From: Hofstenia miamia
Lineage: Eukaryota; Xenacoelomorpha; Acoela; Hofsteniidae
NCBI GenBank assembly: GCA_900660155.1
Contig: CABFPE010001062.1
Location: 4,941-68,940 of the forward strand
DNA: 64,000 bases
Direction of reading: 5' to 3'
The notes beneath the pieces were generated by a model. The model saw nothing but the letters and a program-made list of their open reading frames with translations, did no database searches and was not told where the DNA came from. Of this stretch, positions 57,232 through 64,000 are shown piece by piece. The position numbers were made by a program, and so were the translations under genes. Position 1 is the first letter of the stretch, and every line of letters starts with the position of its first letter.

Positions 57232-58836
57232 GAAGTAACAAAAGTAGTCTTGTCAAGGTTTTATATAAGGATATTGAGTTATGTATCTTCAAAATTCGTT
57301 GAAGTAACAAAAGTAATCTTGTCAAGGTTTAATATAAGGATATTGAGTTATGTATCTTCAAAATTGGTTGAAGTAACAAAAGTAATCTTGTCAAGGTTTT
57401 ATATAAGGATATTGAGTTATGTATCTTCAAAATTGGTTGAAGTAACAAAAGTAATCTTGTCAAGGTTTTATATAAGGATATTGAGTTATGTATCTTCAAA
57501 ATTGGTTGAAGTAACAAAAGTAATCTTGTCAAGGTTTTATATAAGGATATTGAGTTATGTATCTTCAAAATTGGTTGAAGTAACAAAAGTAATCTTGTCA
57601 AGGTTTTATATAAGGATATTGAGTTATGTATCTTCAAAATTGGTTGAAGTAACAAAAGTAATCTTGTCAAGGTTTTATATAAGGATATTGAGTTATGTAT
57701 CTTCAAAATTGGTTGAAGTAACAAAAGTAATCTTGTCAAGGTTTTATATAAGGATATTGAGTTATGTATCTTCAAAATTGGTTGAAGTAACAAAAGTAAT
57801 CTTGTCAAGGTTTTATATAAGGATATTGAGTTATGTATCTTCAAAATTGGTTGAAGTAACAAAAGTAATCTTGTCAAGGTTTTATATAAGGATATTGAGT
57901 TATGTATCTTCAAAATTGGTTGAAGTAACAAAAGTAATCTTGTCAAGGTTTTATATAAGGATATTGAGTTATGTATCTTCAAAATTGGTTGAAGTAACAA
58001 AAGTAATCTTGTCAAGGTTTTATATAAGGATATTGAGTTATGTATCTTCAAAATTGGTTGAAGTAACAAAAGTAATCTTGTCAAGGTTTTATATAAGGAT
58101 ATTGAGTTATGTATCTTCAAAATTGGTTGAAGTAACAAAAGTAATCTTGTCAAGGTTTTATATAAGGATATTGAGTTATGTATCTTCAAAATTGGTTGAA
58201 GTAACAAAAGTAATCTTGTCAAGGTTTTATATAAGGATATTGAGTTATGTATCTTCAAAATTGGTTGAAGTAACAAAAGTAATCTTGTCAAGGTTTTATA
58301 TAAGGATATTGAGTTATGTATCTTCAAAATTGGTTGAAGTAACAAAAGTAATCTTGTCAAGGTTTTATATAAGGATATTGAGTTATGTATCTTCAAAATT
58401 GGTTGAAGTAACAAAAGTAATCTTGTCAAGGTTTTATATAAGGATATTGAGTTATGTATCTTCAAAATTGGTTGAAGTAACAAAAGTAATCTTGTCAAGG
58501 TTTTATATAAGGATATTGAGTTATGTATCTTCAAAATTGGTTGAAGTAACAAAAGTAATCTTGTCAAGGTTTTATATAAGGATATTGAGTTATGTATCTT
58601 CAAAATTGGTTGAAGTAACAAAAGTAATCTTGTCAAGGTTTTATATAAGGATATTGAGTTATGTATCTTCAAAATTGGTTGAAGTAACAAAAGTAATCTT
58701 GTCAAGGTTTTATATAAGGATATTGAGTTATGTATCTTCAAAATTGGTTGAAGTAACAAAAGTAATCTTGTCAAGGTTTTATATAAGGATATTGAGTTAT
58801 GTATCTTCAAAATTGGTTGAAGTAACAAAAGTAATC
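57232..58836 (+). repeat. 69-bp tandem satellite, 23 full units plus 18 bp
   Basis: Unit starts GAAGTAACAAAAGTAATC and ends CTTCAAAATTGGTT; 69 bp, a multiple of three, so one stop-free frame runs through on each strand (547 codons +, 499 codons -). Units 1 and 2 differ slightly (GTAGTC and AATTCGTT in unit 1; GGTTTAATAT in unit 2); units 3 to 23 look identical. Neither open frame begins with ATG in or just before the array, and the repeat peptide resembles nothing I know, so coding is unlikely. It starts 165 bp after the UPRT stop and may lie in the 3' untranslated region. Confidence 0.95.
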
Positions 58837-61800
58837 ATCTCACGTAAAATTAAAATGACATAAATAAGGCTGTTTCTTATTTACAAAATTCGCTATTATT
58901 TTCTAGTATTTTCAAAAAAAAATTCGAAAGAAATGTTCAAGTTATCAATGGTTGAAGACTTGTTTCTCAACTACTACCTATAACACTGTCCAACAAAGTT
59001 TGATGAGGTTCTTACAAGAATTATATTATTCTAGATTAAGTTTTTTAACTGAAATCGAATATGAAGTTAGTCTGACATCCTAGCGGACAGATGTTATTAA
59101 AATTGCAAGTTTGAATTTATCACAATGATCTATCATATTATTTATATTATTCAGTTTTTCTTTGCTGTTGAAAATGCATCATCTTCGCACATATTTCTTT
59201 TTAAAATTTGCAATTACAATTTCAAATTCACCTCAAGCCTTGTCCACTGATTTCAACAAAATTTGATATGAATGATACTGTCTATATTTCAGGGTCTATG
59301 AGCACTTGTGTCTGGGCTTGGGCCACATCAACAAAGGTTCATCGCTTGGAATGATGCGGATATGAGTGTGGATATGATTAAGAGCACCTCATGCTGATGT
59401 TTGTTTACCAAATGCATTACCATTATATGGCCTCAACAAAACAACCATGACATTTCTTCATTTTGTCTAATAACAGAGGGTTAAAAATGGCAAGAATTCA
59501 TGAAAGTTGGTTTTATAGTATATTCCCCACATGTATAACACAAGTTGTTTTCATCTCTCAAACATCTATGAGTTGCAATAACAAATCGTATTTCTTTCAC
59601 AGTGAGTTTCCGAATTAGAATAGCGGCAGCATTTTCACCTGGAAGGATAAATTAAATACGTAAAGCATCTTTAAAACGAGAAAAGTATAATTTTGAGGAA
59701 AATCTACACGTTGGAGGTTCCAAATAATTCGTTAGTTTCATGTAGTTTTGAACTAAAATCATATAAAGGCTTTCTTGTACAAAAATATTATTGGACAGTC
59801 TAGTCAGTTTGTATATAACTTTGTTGAGTCGTTCTATTATACTTATATATTAATTTGTGGTGCAATACACTATTTTATCGAGAGAATAACAATTTAAAAT
59901 ATCCATGTAAAAATGATTGGTTGTAATCTCATAATGCTGTTTCGCGCTTTAATTTATAGCATTTATTAAAATGAACAGGTATGGCTTACTGGTATCAGGG
60001 TTGTCTGCTTCATCATCTTAATTCATTATCATTATTTAATATGGATATATATATTCATTCATTAATTGAGAGGCTATTTGACACGTAGTACCGTCATGCC
60101 ATCATTGAAATAGACGAAAACAGATCATTTTCGCGTGATTGAATACATTCCAAGGTTAAAATTGCATAGTTTGAGAAAGCGATGCCGGTTTTAAATAAAC
60201 AATTATCAGAGTCAAATTTGGATATTCAGTTTAAATTGTAAAATCGTGGAGTATAAATTTTTAAAAAATATCTAATCATTACTTTACATTTTGCAAGTTG
60301 AAAAATGCCAGTTTTAGGAAACGAAATGAAAGAACTTCTACTATTTGATATGTAGGACCGCCCAAATTTTTTTTGATATTTTAAATAAGTTTGTAATTCA
60401 AGTTTATCTCAGTCTCTAACCCTTAGTATGTAACCCGCTCTCAAAATTTTTGATGGTTTAGTTAACTGTTAATGCTATAATCCCCGTATTATCCTGAATA
60501 TTATTCTCTTGAATTCTTTATTGAACTTGGCAGCACCGCCCGTCATTCTTAGTCCAGTTTTTGTTTGCTTACAGTTGAAATGTCATTTATCAAATTTGCA
60601 ATATTTCAATTAGGTGTTAATCATTGAAATATCTACACTCACTTAAAATACAATTTTGAAGCACTTTTTTACATATATTTCATATAAAACTCTTTAGTCT
60701 TTTCCAATGTTTTTCACATTATCAATAGACTGCCTAGTTAATTTTGTTTCGTTTCTTTGACTTCCTTAATTTTGCTGCCATTGCTTGTCTTCATTCCTTT
60801 CTTTTTATGCACCTGCTCTAACCAATATTATTGTTGTGCAATTACCCAATCCAAAGTCCAACCCAACTTTTATGCATTTTCATATTATCCATATACCCTA
60901 GGTGACTCATGTCTCTATGTCCATCTCCCTTAGCCTTTTTGTAATTGGAATTAAGCTAACAGCAAATAATGCTGCTAGACGTTTGCCTGGAATATCCTAC
61001 GCATAAACCTGAATCCGTGCCCATCTATCCCAGTCTACTATCTCCTCATCGCATTCTCTATCAACTCCACACTCTTATTAAAACTTCATTAGCTTTTACT
61101 GTTTTCACTGCCCGCCAATGTAATATGCTCACATATGTCTTCCTGTAGTCCATGACATTGTTAAGTTTGCTTTCTTCCTCTTACAATTCCCAAAAGCCGC
61201 TGATCTATGACCAACTGACTCTCTACTCTTGTTATATATTATTTCTGCTTTTCTGAGATGAACATATTCTTCTCTAAGTAACATGTCAAGCTGCCTGATA
61301 TCTCTGACCTTAACAGCTTTAATAGTAGTCGGCAGACATGTTATTGCCAGACATGTTTATACTACCATCCACTCTGATGCCAGTAACATTTCTTCCAATA
61401 ATCAAATCTACACAGCTCCCTAGGGCGCAGGCATAAGGCTTCGAAATTTTGAAAAAATATTCAAATACAATTAGTAGATATCTTTGCTGTTCTACATGCA
61501 ATACGATTTTGCATTATGTCGTTTAAATTTTATTATGCTTATTAGATGAAAGATAGAATTGTAACCATTTACCGGAATAAAGAATCTCCTATCTTATCCA
61601 TGACTTCTATACACCTACAATTATAGACTCGATTTTCTTGTGATTCTATACACTCTTTTGCATTAGGCATTACCATGCTTCGAATGTGCTTATATTATTA
61701 AATGGGTAATTAAGGAGTGCCTTATGCTAAAATTGTGAATAAAAAATCATTTTACCAATGAATGATGATCACATTTATTACTTATTTCGTTCCTAAAATA

Positions 61801-62570
61801 TAAAAACTCAGCATTATGGTCTGTTTAAAGATTATTCATTTATTAAATATCTAATACACTGGCAGTTTCCTAGTTTATCTAAAAATAGGAAAATTGCTAT
61901 CAGGTAACCTCTAAATTGTGGGCTTAAGCACCTTAGCTTATTTAATTTCATATTATAGGTTGTAGATTGATCGTTGCGTTGTGGCAAATAGTTTCTGCAT
62001 TTGAATTGTTTTGTAAGTCGGTTTTTCCCACTTGCACTTATGTTACAATATGTTGATCAGGTTTGCAAACCCAGTTATTAGATTGATTCGGCTTCGTGGA
62101 ACAAAGTAAACTATCCGTTTATAGTAATGCAAGAAATGCTCCAACATTTCAGGCCCCTTAACTGCACCGCAACTAGTCAGATGAAGCTAATTTTTATATA
62201 TTTTTGGCCCTAACGTATGCCTTACCACACGCAAAAAATGTAATATGATAGTACAATTTCATTCTGTTCTGCTCCTCTGTCAACTTGTGCCGTTGCCCTG
62301 TGATCAGTGTGGATCTTATATTGCCATTTTTGGAGTCCACATTGTAATTTCTGGAGCTCGAATGTTGTCTGGAGATTCTTATAATCTTCCGACCATATAA
62401 GGTCTGTCAAAGTCTGAGGCCTTTTTGCTTTTTCGTTACTTAACATCAGTGTTGTTTTCTGTGTTTGATTCTGGTCCCAATTGTTCTGCTCTCTGTTGTT
62501 TTTTATTTTTAACTGTCACGTCCTAAGAAGTTTTAGAGTGCTTAATTTGTTAATTACTGCACCTTTGCAT

Positions 62571-62614
<44 letters not shown>

Positions 62615-62716
62615 AACGATACAACAATACATGTTGAAGTTGAGTAGTTCTTTCGCATAAGACAAATGTGACTTGGACGATTTAGAGAGCTGTTCATTAG
62701 ATGTTTAAAAGTAATA
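58837..62716. other. no gene recognised
   Basis: Mostly AT-rich. A minus-strand stretch at about 61120-61345 (VRDIRQLDMLLREEYVHLRK, NKSRESVGHRSAAFGN) has protein-like composition but no family I recognise. (TA)n at 62573-62610. The 74-codon frame at 62222-62446 on the minus strand is also unrecognised. Confidence 0.4.
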
Positions 62717-64000
62717 CCGTAAGACGGGGTAACTTTGGCATGTTTGTAACTGTTTTTACAGAATATTTATATAAAAATAAGGAAAACTGCCACAGTTTGG
62801 AGGTGTGAAATATTGTTTGACTCAACTACAATACATTTTCACTAATTTTGTACTGACCCATAGGTAAAATTCAGCAGTGGGTCAGGTAAAGGTCACAAAA
62901 TTTGCGATAGCAAATCGGGGGTAACTTTGGCATGTATGTAACATTTTAATTATTTTAATGAAAATATGTATACTCTTGAGCTATAAAGGATATTAAAGCA
63001 AAAATACATGATCACTAACATGATTTTATAACAAAACAGATGATAGTACCTGTGTAATTTACTAAATGTTAACATACTGACAAAAATTGAGCATTTTGGA
63101 ATGTTGCGTATAAAATTTTACGTAACTGTGCTAACGCACAACATGCAAAACGTTGGCTTGAAAATTCTGAAAACGAAAATTTTCAATTAGAATGTTACAC
63201 TTAATTTAAAGCTAATTTAACGTAACTTACAAACTTTGAATCTTCACATCATAATAAAGCATTGCATGTAATGTACTACATGGAAGATTAACTTGAAAAG
63301 CTAGGATTATGGGAACAAATGACTTTGCTTTCGTGGATCATTACAGTCCAAATAAAATAGTCATTTATTCTGATACGAAATAACAAAATGCTAGTAATTA
63401 CTCATCAGAATCATTACATGATGGGCAGCAGTACTGAAGATCATCACTTTCCTGATTACACTGACCACACACCCATCCCAAGCAAAACACACACTGAATC
63501 CAGTCTGCCCCCACATATCCTTGGTATGCAATAGAACACTCTGAGCAACTGTCTTCACTACACGCTTCATCGGTAGACACAGAGGAACCTGCAGAGGTAC
63601 TGGGAATGTCTTCATTAGACAACTTCTGCAGTTATTTGCTGGCCAGGCATGACTTTCTTCCTTCTTTTGCGTTTTGGAAGTCCCCCCTTCTGTCCACGAT
63701 GCTCTTTTAGCATTGAAATCAGGCACTGATCAAGATCTCGTCCCACATCCTTCTCTGTGCGATTTCCTTCCTTGCTGTCTGGCAGCTTGGTCAATACAGC
63801 CTGGGGATTAAAAGGGTGCAATCCTGTTGTCCTAAACCCAGACTGCAAGTTTTTCTTTACTCCAGCAGCAAGTCCTTCCCACAAACGCTTGATCAATGAT
63901 GGCAGATGCTCTTTCGGAATAGACCCTTGACGCTGACTTTCTTTCCGCCAACTGTCAAGTATGTTCCGCCATATTGTTTTCATGGGCCTGAAGACAGCCA
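62717..64000 (-). mobile_element. pogo-like DNA transposon, partial (runs off the window)
   Basis: Left end follows a TA at 62715-62716 and reads CCGTAAGACGGGGTAACTTT. GGGGTAACTTTGGCATG-like sequence recurs at 62918-62934, so the terminus holds repeated subterminal motifs. The transposase is read leftwards from beyond 64000. Confidence 0.6.
63398..64000 (-). pseudogene. pogo/jerky-type (DDE_1) transposase C-terminus with PHD-like zinc finger, one frame change
   Basis: From the right edge: AVFRPMKTIWRNILDSWRKE and LPSLIKRLWEGLAAGVKKNL, then SGFRTTGLHPFNPQAVLTKL, the post-catalytic region of DDE_1 transposases of the pogo superfamily, and a basic stretch KRKRRKK. Near 63615-63622 the frame shifts by one; the next frame gives SNEDIPSTSAGSS and a cysteine cluster CSECSIAYQGYVGADWIQC, CLGWVCGQC, CCPSC down to TGA near 63398. 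The W.qC..C..W...C...C..C spacing is PHD/zinc-ribbon-like. Such fingers occur at the C-terminus of several animal pogo-like transposases. The catalytic core is outside the window, so activity cannot be judged, but the frameshift argues for decay unless an intron explains it. Confidence 0.65.

Noticed and set aside
57220-58863. 547-codon and 499-codon proteins over the tandem array
   Set aside because: Both follow from a stop-free 69-bp unit; neither starts at ATG in the array, and no protein resemblance is seen.
63391-63726. 111-codon minus-strand frame at the pogo-like element
   Set aside because: It is an off-frame shadow; the neighbouring frames carry the transposase and the zinc finger.

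Overview
The window looks like AT-rich nuclear DNA of an invertebrate animal. The signs are one split gene with spliceosomal introns, many eukaryotic transposon families (CR1/Jockey-like and endonuclease-C-terminal LINEs, MULE, hAT, Tc1, pogo-like, Harbinger-like, Ty3/Gypsy-like LTR), long (TA)n microsatellites, and a short run of vertebrate-type telomere hexamers next to a scaffold gap. The phylum cannot be fixed from sequence alone. There are no operons, no CRISPR array and no bacterial gene organisation. The only host gene I can defend is a uracil phosphoribosyltransferase homologue (UPRT) at about 54.95-57.07 kb on the + strand, in three exons, one intron of which appears to use a GC donor. 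A 69-bp x 23 tandem array starts 165 bp after its stop codon.

Layout: 0-7.3 kb holds old LINE pieces (a restriction-like-endonuclease LINE tail at 2.6-3.35 kb; a minus-strand CR1/Jockey-like LINE at 3.47-5.6 kb split by a 1.3-kb DNA element; a plus-strand LINE endonuclease piece at 6.85-7.28 kb). 7.28-14.43 kb is a MULE-type DNA transposon with roughly 1-kb inverted repeats. It carries a single reading frame that fuses an N-terminal Ulp1/C48-like protease to a MULE transposase. It sits inside the plus-strand LINE, whose reverse transcriptase resumes at 14.64 kb, and a 195-bp hAT-like MITE lies in its right flank. 15.5-27 kb has little coding content: a decayed hAT transposase (20.4-21.6 kb), several fold-back or MITE-like repeats, and two tandem duplications that abut single N bases and look like assembly artefacts.

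27.09-38.09 kb is a Ty3/Gypsy-like LTR element (fossil, broken) with two 0.87-kb LTRs and an unrecognised 3' coding module of about 3 kb. 39.6-42.9 kb is a 0.6-kb-arm inverted repeat with a Tc1-like element in its loop. 44.5-45.4 kb has Harbinger-like and P/THAP-like transposase scraps. 47.84 kb has four and a half TTAGGG-type units, then exactly 1000 N. 48.9-51.3 kb is two LINEs on opposite strands meeting at a (TAC)n tail. 51.9-52.5 kb is a clean hAT-like MITE. After UPRT and its satellite the sequence is quiet until a pogo-like transposon with a C-terminal PHD-like zinc finger, which runs off the right edge.

The genes do not form a pathway. The region is best read as a transposon graveyard with deep nesting around one short conserved metabolic gene. 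The most unusual items are the Ulp1-MULE element, the homogenised satellite behind UPRT, the GC-AG intron, the 3' module of the LTR element, two tRNA-like cloverleaves, and several (TA)n-bounded loci each carrying its own iterated 12-14-mer. All similarity statements come from reading translations by eye; no database search was run.
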